Origin: AC-37 sp036386455
Lineage (GTDB): Bacteria; Actinomycetota; Thermoleophilia; Solirubrobacterales; Thermoleophilaceae
Direction of reading: 5' to 3'
Length of the DNA: 64,000 nucleotides
NCBI GenBank assembly: GCA_036386455.1
Contig: DASVVS010000087.1
Span: 1-64,000, forward strand
Of the stretch, positions 37,949-44,589 are shown piece by piece (position 1 is the first letter of the stretch; each line of letters opens with the position of its first letter). The notes under the pieces were generated by a model. That model made no database searches, had not been told where the DNA came from, and saw only the letters and a program-made list of their open reading frames with translations. The position numbers and the translations under genes are program-made.

Positions 37949-38182
37949 ATGCTGGTCCTGACGCGCAAAAGCAACCAGAGCATCATGATCGGCGACGACA
38001 TCGAGGTGTCGGTGCTCGCGATCATGGGCGAGAAGGTCCGGATCGGTATCGAGGCCCCGCGCTCGGTCCCCGTCTTCCGCAAGGAGGTCTACCTCGAGAT
38101 CCAGCAGGACTCGAGCAGCCCGGACGAGGATCGCAAGGCCGTCGACGAGGCGCTCGACAAGCTGAAGTCGAAGGACGCCTAG
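37949..38182 (+). CDS. csrA: carbon storage regulator (RNA-binding)
   Basis: The 77-aa product (MLVLTRKSNQSIMIGDDIEVSVL...VRIGIEAPRSVPVFRKEVYLEI) is a clear CsrA/RsmA post-transcriptional regulator that binds GGA motifs in mRNA leaders. Residues V-P-V-F-R-K-E at the RNA-binding edge are kept. An AGGAGG-like site lies 6 nt upstream of the ATG and a TTAGGGT box further up. It is not next to flagellar or fliW genes, where csrA often sits. The stop shares CTAG with a convergent small gene. Confidence 0.93.
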   Translation: MLVLTRKSNQSIMIGDDIEVSVLAIMGEKVRIGIEAPRSVPVFRKEVYLEIQQDSSSPDEDRKAVDEALDKLKSKDA

Positions 38183-38418
38183 CCGAGCCAGAGGGCGAGC
38201 ATCCTGAACATCACGACGGTCACGAGGACCGTGGTGCCCAGGATGGACAGCAGCAGGATGGCGAACCGCAGCGTGCCGCTGCGCTGAACCTGCTGATGGC
38301 GGCGCTGGCGCGAGCGCGCCGCGGCCTCGCGCCGCAGCCGCTCCCGCTGCGCGCGCTCGTCGGCGGTCTCCTCGTGGAAGGCCGCCTCGAACTGCGCCAG
38401 CGATTGCCGCATTCGCAT
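38179..38418 (-). CDS. small single-helix membrane protein
   Basis: The 79-aa product has a charged helical N-terminus (FHEETADERAQRERLRREAAARSRQRRH) and a C-terminal membrane helix (FAILLLSILGTTVLVTVVMF), so it is probably a tail-anchored protein. TAGGCT ends 6 nt before the ATG, a leaderless arrangement. It is convergent with csrA, sharing CTAG at the stops. The function is unknown. Confidence 0.72.
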   Translation of the reverse strand: MRMRQSLAQFEAAFHEETADERAQRERLRREAAARSRQRRHQQVQRSGTLRFAILLLSILGTTVLVTVVMFRMLALWLG

Positions 38419-38438
38419 GCCGAAAGCCTATCCCTCAG

Positions 38439-38455
38439 CGGTTTCCGATAAACCG
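38439..38455. promoter_or_regulatory. short hairpin upstream of the small membrane protein gene
   Basis: CGGTTT-ccgat-AAACCG is a perfect 6-bp inverted repeat located 9 bp upstream of the TAGGCT box of the minus-strand gene at 38418. Its position would suit an operator. It could also be part of a terminator for the aldolase-like gene's opposite strand. Confidence 0.3.
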
Positions 38456-38470
38456 GGAAGCGTCTTGCGC

Positions 38471-38487
38471 AGCGGCCGCGCGCCGCT
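38471..38487 (-). terminator. candidate terminator hairpin after the DUF2090 gene
   Basis: AGCGGC-cgcgc-GCCGCT forms a 6-bp GC-only stem 25 bp downstream of the DUF2090 gene stop on the minus strand. There is no T-tract, as is usual for high-GC actinobacteria. Confidence 0.3.
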
Positions 38488-38511
38488 CAGCCAAGCCGCC
38501 GGCCGAGCCCG

Positions 38512-39438
38512 CTAGGAGGCCCCCACCGCGGTCTCGGCGTCCTGGTAGACCCGCACGAAGCGGGCGTAGTTGTCGCCGATCTGCTGCGCGGCGGCGTCGC
38601 GGTCGAGCGATCCGTCGAGGAAGCCCTTGAGCGCGTCGCCCCAGATGCTGCGGCCGATCGCGAAGCCGACGAAGCCGTCGACCGGCGCGGCCTGCGTCAG
38701 CCAGTGGTCGACCTTCTCGTCGTTGGCCCCGCGGCCGAGCAGCACGCAGACGACGTTGTCGCGCCCGTCGCGGCGGGTCGTCTGAGCGAGCATCTCGCAG
38801 TCGGAGCGCTCGTCCACGCCCTCGATCTTCCAGATGTCCACGTCGCAGCCCGCGTCCTGGATCTCCTCGATCGCGCGGCGCATGAGCTCGGGGCGCAGCT
38901 CGGCGTCGTAGCGGTCGGTGTCGCCGCCGACCTGCTCGAGCTGGGCGTCCTCGGCCGGGACCAGCAGCTCGAAGAGGAACTTGCGGTCGTTCTCCTTGAG
39001 CCAGTCCGACAGCCGCTTGAGGCGCTCGAGCTGGCCCCTGTTCATCTCGGCGTCGCCGTCGGGGTTGTAGCGCACGAGCACCTTCGAGAAGTGGGGGTCG
39101 AAGTCGAGGATGTGCTGCCCGAAGTCGTCGCCGTACTCGAAGTCGAACTCGTTCTGCCCGCTCTTCTCGACCGGCATCGCGAGCTTGAAGCCGCGGCCCT
39201 TCGCGTCACCGGGGACGCTGCCGCCGAACTGCTCGTCCACCAGCGCGCCCGTCACGGCGGGGTCGATGTCGCCCTCGGCCGCCTTCAGCAGACCCTCGAA
39301 GATGAGGTGCTTGGCGTCGGTGATGGTCTCGCACTGCTCCGGGCTCGGCTGTCCCTCGATCCCGAACCACTTCTTGACGAACGACCCGCGGTGGTCGAAC
39401 GCGAGGATGAACAGCTTGCCGTCGTAGCCCAGTGCCAT
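38512..39438 (-). CDS. DUF2090 / class I aldolase-like TIM-barrel protein
   Basis: The 308-aa protein begins YDGKLFILAFDHRGSFVKKWFG. It contains KVLVRYNPDGDAEMN, KFLFELLVPAE, DVDIWKIEGVDE and GFAIGRSIWGDALK, matching the DUF2090 domain found at the C-terminus of some IolC proteins and related to 2-deoxy-5-keto-gluconate-6-phosphate and tagatose-bisphosphate aldolases. The Lys of WKIEG would be the Schiff-base candidate. No inositol genes are nearby, so the substrate is uncertain. Confidence 0.75.
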   Translation of the reverse strand: MALGYDGKLFILAFDHRGSFVKKWFGIEGQPSPEQCETITDAKHLIFEGLLKAAEGDIDPAVTGALVDEQFGGSVPGDAKGRGFKLAMPVEKSGQNEFDFEYGDDFGQHILDFDPHFSKVLVRYNPDGDAEMNRGQLERLKRLSDWLKENDRKFLFELLVPAEDAQLEQVGGDTDRYDAELRPELMRRAIEEIQDAGCDVDIWKIEGVDERSDCEMLAQTTRRDGRDNVVCVLLGRGANDEKVDHWLTQAAPVDGFVGFAIGRSIWGDALKGFLDGSLDRDAAAQQIGDNYARFVRVYQDAETAVGAS

Positions 39439-39527
39439 GTGTCTTCGCTACCTGCCTTGGTCGAATTACGGCGCGGAGGATACCCCCGACCGGCAGCCCT
39501 CCGGTCCGACGCATACCATGCCGCCGG

Positions 39528-40634
39528 ATGGAGCACCGGTTCACCGGCCCGAGCTACACGCTCGGGATCGAGGAGGAGCTCATGATCGTCAATTCAGAGA
39601 CGCTCGAGCTCCAGAACGCGATCGAGACGATGCTCGAGGCGATGCCCCAGGCCGAGGGCCAGGTGAAGCCCGAGCTGATGGAGTCGGTCTGCGAGATCGC
39701 CACCTCGCCGTGCAAGAACACGCGCGAGGCGGGCGCCCAGCTCCGCGACCTACGGCGGCTCACGCAGCGCACCGCGGGCGAGAACGGGCTGGCGATCGGC
39801 GCGGCCGGCACGCACCCGTTCGCGATGTGGGAGGACCAGCGGATCGTGGCCCGGCCGCGCTACCGCGACCTCGTGGCGGCGCTGCGCTTCGTGGCCCGTC
39901 AGGAGCTGATCTTCGGCGTGCACGTGCACGTGGGCGTGGACGACCCCGACAAGGCGATCCACATCGCCAACGGGATGCGCGTGCACGTGCCGCTCCTGCT
40001 CGCGCTGTCGGCCAACTCGCCTTTCTGGCGAGCCGACCCGACCGGCCTGCTCTCCACCCGCACGCCGATCTTCCGCGCCTTCCCGCGCGTGGGCATCCCG
40101 CCGCGCTACGACGACTTCGAGGACTACTCGAGGCGCGTGGGCTTCATGGTCGAGAGCGGGGCGATCGAGGACTACACCTACCTCTGGTACGACGTCCGCC
40201 CGCACCCGAACTTCGGAACCGTCGAGATCCGGGTCATGGACGCGCAGACGCGGCTCGAGCACACGCTCGCGCTCGCGGCCCTCGTGCAGGCGCTCGTGAA
40301 GGAGCTGTCGGAGCACTTCGACTCGGGCCAGGAGTTGTCGAGCTACCCGTACGAGATGCTCGACGAGAACAAGTGGCTCGCCGCGCGGCACGGGCTCGAC
40401 GGCGAGCTGGTGGACCTCCCGAGCAAGGACCGGGTCTCGACCAAGGAGCTCGTCCGCCGGGTGCTCGACCGGGTCCGCGGGCACGCCGAGGAGCTCGGCT
40501 CCGCCGACGACCTCGCCGGCATCGACGACCTGCTCCAGCGCGGCAACGGGGCCAGCCGCCAGGTGGTCGTCTACGAGGCCAACCACGATCTCCGCGAGGT
40601 GATGGGCGAGATCGTGGCCGCGACCGCCGCGTAG
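39528..40634 (+). CDS. carboxylate-amine ligase / glutamate-cysteine ligase family 2 (YbdK-type)
   Basis: The 368-aa product has the GCS2 signature at the N-terminus (TLGIEEELMIVN) and VHVHVGVDDPDKAI, with the conserved metal/ATP-site residues. RPHPNFGTVEIRVMDAQT and KWLAARHGLDG follow. Members form a glutamyl or similar amide bond using ATP; only some are proven glutamate-cysteine ligases. I chose the ATG at 39528 because the family N-terminus starts there. TACCAT ends 8 nt before it. Confidence 0.88.
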   Translation: MEHRFTGPSYTLGIEEELMIVNSETLELQNAIETMLEAMPQAEGQVKPELMESVCEIATSPCKNTREAGAQLRDLRRLTQRTAGENGLAIGAAGTHPFAMWEDQRIVARPRYRDLVAALRFVARQELIFGVHVHVGVDDPDKAIHIANGMRVHVPLLLALSANSPFWRADPTGLLSTRTPIFRAFPRVGIPPRYDDFEDYSRRVGFMVESGAIEDYTYLWYDVRPHPNFGTVEIRVMDAQTRLEHTLALAALVQALVKELSEHFDSGQELSSYPYEMLDENKWLAARHGLDGELVDLPSKDRVSTKELVRRVLDRVRGHAEELGSADDLAGIDDLLQRGNGASRQVVVYEANHDLREVMGEIVAATAA

Positions 40635-40674
40635 GGCGGCGGCCGGGCACCGGCCCGGGGGTATCCTCGGATTC

Positions 40675-41433
40675 GTGAGCGAGGCGGACCTCTTCGTCGT
40701 CTGCAAGAGCTGCGGGTCGGAGGTCAGCCCGTACGTGACAGAGTGCCCCTACTGCGGCAACCGCGTGCGCAAGCGGGCGCCGAAGATCGCGCGCGTCGAG
40801 GAGGACGAGCTGGCGCCGCGGAGGCGGCGGCGCGCCAAGCCGCCGAAGCTCCCGAAGCTGCGCTCGGACGAGATCCCGGGCATCGCCCCGGAGACGCGGC
40901 CGTACGCCACCGGCATCCTGATCGGCCTCTCGCTGCTCGTCACGCTCGTGCTCGCCACGGGCGAGGTCTTCCCCTACGACCTGGGCGGGATCGTCGCCCC
41001 GCTCGACGGCGAGTGGTGGCGGATAGCCGCCTACCCGTTCGTCTTCGACAACTTCGGCACCGAGTTCATCGCCCTCGTGACCGTGGGGATCTTCGGCACG
41101 CTGCTCGAGCGCCGCTTCGGCTGGTTCGCGGTGATCGCGCTGTTCCTGGTCTGCGCCGCGGCCGGCGGCGCGCTGACCGAGCTGCTCGAGGTCCGCCCGG
41201 CCCTGTCCGCCAACGGGGCGGCGCTGGGCCTCCTGGCCGCCTGGTTCGTCGACGACCGCCTGGCGGCTCGCCGCGGCGACGACCGCGGCAACGACCTGCT
41301 CGGCGTCCTCGTGATCTTCGTGGTGCTGATGCTTCTGCCACTGGCCGACGCGACTGTCTCGTGGGCGGCGGGCGTGGGCGGCCTGGCGGCCGGGGCGGCG
41401 CTGGGCGCCGTGATCAGCCCGCTACGACGCTGA
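40675..41433 (+). CDS. rhomboid-like membrane protein with N-terminal zinc ribbon, catalytic residues missing
   Basis: The 252-aa protein starts with a zinc ribbon (CKSCGSEVSPYVTECPYCG) and a basic linker, followed by about six membrane helices in rhomboid order. Where active rhomboids have GxSG, the sequence is SANGAALGLLAAW, so Asn replaces the nucleophilic Ser. The His of the last catalytic helix is replaced in AAGVGGLAAGAALG. It is therefore probably a pseudoprotease that binds membrane clients. The GTG start follows TATCCT by 7 nt. Confidence 0.8.
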   Translation: MSEADLFVVCKSCGSEVSPYVTECPYCGNRVRKRAPKIARVEEDELAPRRRRRAKPPKLPKLRSDEIPGIAPETRPYATGILIGLSLLVTLVLATGEVFPYDLGGIVAPLDGEWWRIAAYPFVFDNFGTEFIALVTVGIFGTLLERRFGWFAVIALFLVCAAAGGALTELLEVRPALSANGAALGLLAAWFVDDRLAARRGDDRGNDLLGVLVIFVVLMLLPLADATVSWAAGVGGLAAGAALGAVISPLRR

Positions 41434-41528
41434 ACGGCACGATGGCAGCACTCATGGAGGCGGTTTCGTCCGCGCCGTCCTGCTTTAGGGTCGCTATGAG
41501 TACCCAGGGCAGGACAGTGACGATGGAA

Positions 41529-42533
41529 TCAGCCCGAGACGCTGATCCCGCCGGGCTCCCCCTCCCGTAGGTGCCCGATGTGAGCACCGAGTCCCTCGCT
41601 GCCGCGCGGAGCCGCCACCAGCAGCCCGCCCGAGGTCATCGCGTCGCAGAGGAGCCAGCGCAGGTGCTCCGGCACGTCGTCCGCGAAGGAGACGTGCGGC
41701 TCCACCCACGCGCGGTTGCGCCGCGTGCCGCCGGCGATCGGGGGCTCCTCGCCGCGCAGCAGGTCGAGCACGCCGTCGATGGCCGGCACGGCGCTCGCGG
41801 AGACCTCCGCCGACACGCCGCTCCCCAGGCACAGCTCGTACAGGTGCCCGAGCAGGCCGAAGCCGGTGACGTCGGTGGCGGCCGAGGCGCCCGCGGCCAG
41901 CGCGGCGGCCGACGCGTCGCGGTTCAGCGTGGTCATCACGGAGACCACGGCGTCCAGGACCCCGTCCCCCCGTCCCCGCTTCAGAGCCGTCGTGGCGGCC
42001 CCGCCGCCCACGGGCTTCGATAGATACAGGGCGTGCCCGGCCGCGGCCGTGCTGTTGCGGAGGATGCGCGAGGGGTGGACGGTGCCGGTCACCGCGAGCC
42101 CGTACTTGGGCTCGCGGTCGTCGATCGAGTGCCCGCCCACGATCGGCATGCCCGCGGCCGCGGCCACGTCGGATCCGCCGCGCAGGATCTCCCGCAGGGG
42201 CTCGGGTCCGAGCTGCTCGAGCGAGTAGGCCACCAGGTTCAGCGCCATGACCGGCGTGCCGCCCATCGCGTACACGTCCGACAGCGCGTTCGTGGCGGCG
42301 ATCCGTCCGAAGTCGTAGGGGTCGTCGACGATCGGGGTGAAGAAGTCCGTCGTCGAGATCAGCGCAAGCTCGTCGGAGAGCCTGTAGACGCCGGCGTCGT
42401 CGGCGTTCTCGCTGCCGACGAGGACGTTGGGGTCGTCGCTGCGCGGAAGCTGGGCGAGCAGCGGGTGGAGCGCGGCCGGGTCCAGCTTGCATGCGCATCC
42501 GGCGCCGTGGGAGAGCTCGGTCAGGCGAAGCAC
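41529..42533 (-). CDS. selD: selenide, water dikinase (selenophosphate synthetase), Cys form
   Basis: SelD makes selenophosphate from selenide and ATP for Sec-tRNA or selenouridine synthesis. The N-terminal catalytic loop SHGAGCACK has Cys13 where some enzymes have Sec. ADDAGVY, the TDFFTPIVDDP metal/ATP site, TNALSDVYAMGG, GGHSIDDREPKYGLAVTG and TDVTGFGLLGH follow as in the family. The 334-aa length is normal. The GTG at 42533 is 6 nt after GATAAT on the minus strand and is divergent from the gene at 42552 with an 18-bp gap. A TGA-containing selenoprotein candidate lies at 60374. Confidence 0.93.
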   Translation of the reverse strand: MLRLTELSHGAGCACKLDPAALHPLLAQLPRSDDPNVLVGSENADDAGVYRLSDELALISTTDFFTPIVDDPYDFGRIAATNALSDVYAMGGTPVMALNLVAYSLEQLGPEPLREILRGGSDVAAAAGMPIVGGHSIDDREPKYGLAVTGTVHPSRILRNSTAAAGHALYLSKPVGGGAATTALKRGRGDGVLDAVVSVMTTLNRDASAAALAAGASAATDVTGFGLLGHLYELCLGSGVSAEVSASAVPAIDGVLDLLRGEEPPIAGGTRRNRAWVEPHVSFADDVPEHLRWLLCDAMTSGGLLVAAPRGSEGLGAHIGHLREGEPGGISVSG

Positions 42534-42551
42534 GGACGTATTATCCGCCGG
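42534..42551. promoter_or_regulatory. 18-bp bidirectional promoter between selD and the 42552 gene
   Basis: The whole intergenic region is 18 bp. Its centre (42539-42545) reads TATTATC on the plus strand and GATAATA on the minus strand, giving a -10-like hexamer toward each start: TATTAT 7 nt before the plus GTG, and GATAAT 6 nt before the minus GTG. Both transcripts would be leaderless. Confidence 0.55.
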
Positions 42552-42884
42552 GTGCCGGAGGAGCGCCCGATCGATCCCGCCGCGCTCGACGCGGCGGTCG
42601 AGGCGCTCAGCGATCCGGAGCGGTTCCGCGAGGCGGAGGCGCGCGTGAGCAGCGTGGCGCCGCAGCTCCAGCGGATCCTCGGCCAGGCGCTCCAGGAGGG
42701 CGGCTGGTTCGGCGAGGCCCACGAGGCCGAGCTGCTGAAGGCGGCCACGGATCCCGACCACGACGCCCGCCTGCGGGCGCTCAGGGTCCTGGTCGCCGAA
42801 GAGACCCGCATGGGGATGATGATCGGCGTGGCCGTGGGCTGGGAGCTGGCCCGCGAGCTGGACCAAGGACAACAGGAGGACTGA
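42552..42884 (+). CDS. small helical hypothetical protein
   Basis: The 110-aa product is acidic and helical (AALDAAVEALSDPERFREAEARVSSVAPQLQRILGQAL), with a short hydrophobic stretch MGMMIGVAVGWELARELD near the end. I do not recognise the family. The GTG at 42552 sits 7 nt after TATTAT, and the frame upstream only shadows selD. A good AGGAGG site near its end serves the next gene, 3 bp downstream, so the two are probably co-transcribed. Confidence 0.7.
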   Translation: MPEERPIDPAALDAAVEALSDPERFREAEARVSSVAPQLQRILGQALQEGGWFGEAHEAELLKAATDPDHDARLRALRVLVAEETRMGMMIGVAVGWELARELDQGQQED

Positions 42885-42887
42885 CAC

Positions 42888-43556
42888 ATGGACATCCGCT
42901 TCCTAGGGCATGCGTGCTTCGAGCTGACCGACGGCGACACGCGCGTGCTGATCGACCCGTTCCTGACCGGCAACCCAAAGGCCGCGGTCGAGGCCGGCGA
43001 CGTGGACCCGACCCACATCTTCCTCACGCACGGCCACGCCGACCACATCGGCGACACCGTCGACATCGCCAAGCGGACCGGTGCGCAGGTGATCGCCATC
43101 GTGGAGCTGGCGAACGAGCTGGGCGAGTCCGGCGTGGAGAACGTGGCCGACCCCAACATCGGCGGCACGGTCGAGTTCGACGGCGGCTGGGTCCGCCTCA
43201 CGCCGGCCTGGCACACGGCGGTCTCCCCGAGCGGCACGCCGCACATGCCGGCCGGGCTCGTGATCAACCTGGGCGGGAAGACCGTCTACCACCTCGGCGA
43301 CACCGCCCTCTTCTCGGACCTCGCGCTGCCGGGGAAGCGGGACGACATCGACGTCGCGCTCATGTGCATCGGCGGCCACTACACGATGGACCGCCACGAC
43401 GGCGTGGCCGCCGCCGAGCTCGTGGGGGCGAAGCAGATCATCCCCTGCCACTACGACACGTTCCCGCCGATCGAGACCGACGCTCAGGCGTTCGCGTCGG
43501 AGGTGAAGGCCTCCGAGGTGGTGGTGCTCGACCCGGGTGGCACGCACTCGGTCTGA
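42888..43556 (+). CDS. UPF0173-type metallo-beta-lactamase-fold hydrolase
   Basis: The 222-aa protein has the metal-binding motif THGHADHIG (HxHxDH) and further ligands in TPAWHT, YHLGDTAL and PCHYDTFPP. This is the pattern of the UPF0173 metal-dependent hydrolase family, whose physiological substrate is unknown. An AGGAGG Shine-Dalgarno lies 9 nt before the ATG. It follows the 42552 gene by 3 bp, so they form a two-gene operon. Confidence 0.9.
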   Translation: MDIRFLGHACFELTDGDTRVLIDPFLTGNPKAAVEAGDVDPTHIFLTHGHADHIGDTVDIAKRTGAQVIAIVELANELGESGVENVADPNIGGTVEFDGGWVRLTPAWHTAVSPSGTPHMPAGLVINLGGKTVYHLGDTALFSDLALPGKRDDIDVALMCIGGHYTMDRHDGVAAAELVGAKQIIPCHYDTFPPIETDAQAFASEVKASEVVVLDPGGTHSV

Positions 43557-43559
43557 GCG

Positions 43560-43582
43560 TTAGACTGGCCAGCCAGCCAGTT
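43560..43582 (+). promoter_or_regulatory. promoter/operator motif of the second R2lox gene
   Basis: TTAGACTGGCC is followed by an interrupted inverted repeat (ACTGGC...GCCAGT) ending GCCAGTT. The first 11 bases match exactly the motif on the minus strand upstream of the R2lox-SCP2 gene (7216-7237). The -10-like TTAGACT is 63 nt before the GTG start. Confidence 0.45.
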
Positions 43583-43628
43583 CCGCGGCCGGCCCGCGGC
43601 CGCACAGGTGCCGACCCCAGGAGGAGAC

Positions 43629-44546
43629 GTGAGCGAGACCGCAACCCAGCGCATGGACCGCGAGGACTTCCAGGCCACGGGCGATCCGGCGGTGCAGTCG
43701 GCGGCGGACGCGGGCGAGGCGAACCTCCTCTCGTACGAGCAGCTCTACCAGCTCTGGGAGCGCCAGCACTGGAGCGTCCACGCGATCGACTTCGGCCAGG
43801 ATCGCGTGGACTGGTGGGAGAAGATCCCGGAGGAGGAGCGCTATCAGCGCATGTACGGGCTCTCCTCGTTCTTCATCGGGGAGCAGAAGGTCGCCGACGA
43901 GCTCGGGCCGATGATGCGCGCCGCGCCGACCGAGCAGATGCGCATCTTCCTCTGCACGCAGATCGCCGACGAGGCCCGGCACGTGGAGTTCTTCAACCGC
44001 TTCTACGACGAGGTGGGCGTGCTCGAGTCGGACGACCTGCACGACCGCCTCCGGGAGACGAGCGAGCACGTGAACCCGGAGTTCAACGTGCTCTTCGACG
44101 AGATGCTCGGCGGCCGCGTGGACCGTCTCGCCCAGAAGCCCGAGGACCTCGAGCTGCTGGTCGAGACCGTCACGCTCTACCACATGGTCATCGAGGGGAT
44201 GCTGGCGCTGACCGGCCAGCACTTCATCCTCCAGTACAACGAGGACCTGGGGCTGCTGCCCGGCTTCTGCGAGGGCTTCAACAACGTGGCCCGGGACGAG
44301 CACCGGCACGTGGCCTTCGGCGCGCGCTTCCTGCGCGAGATGGCGGCCGCCGACACCAAGTACGCCGACGCGATCCAGCGCATGCTCGTGGAGGTCGCGC
44401 CGATCGCCGACGCCGTCCTCATGCCCAAGTGGTACGAGGAGGGGCAGGAGATCTTCGGCGTGACGATGGACGACACGCGCGACTTCGCGATCAAGGCGCT
44501 CGGCCGGCGCCTGAAGGTGATCGGGCTGCAGCCGGCTGCCGCCTGA
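43629..44546 (+). CDS. R2-like ligand-binding oxidase (R2lox)
   Basis: The 305-aa protein is a stand-alone paralogue of the R2lox-SCP2 protein at 5911. Metal ligands are E85 (IGEQ), E115-x-x-H118 (DEARH), E189 and E224-x-x-H227 (DEHRH). The Val/Tyr cross-link positions are V88 and Y184. In characterised R2lox proteins a Mn/Fe centre oxidises the ligand and forms a Val-Tyr ether. The length matches known single-domain R2lox enzymes. I chose the GTG at 43629 because it follows an AGGAGGAG site at the right distance; the ATG at 43608 would lie before that site. Confidence 0.9.
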   Translation: MSETATQRMDREDFQATGDPAVQSAADAGEANLLSYEQLYQLWERQHWSVHAIDFGQDRVDWWEKIPEEERYQRMYGLSSFFIGEQKVADELGPMMRAAPTEQMRIFLCTQIADEARHVEFFNRFYDEVGVLESDDLHDRLRETSEHVNPEFNVLFDEMLGGRVDRLAQKPEDLELLVETVTLYHMVIEGMLALTGQHFILQYNEDLGLLPGFCEGFNNVARDEHRHVAFGARFLREMAAADTKYADAIQRMLVEVAPIADAVLMPKWYEEGQEIFGVTMDDTRDFAIKALGRRLKVIGLQPAAA

Positions 44547-44589
44547 GGGCGGCGCTCCGCGGAGGCGGCCGCTCCGCGAGGGCGGCGGT

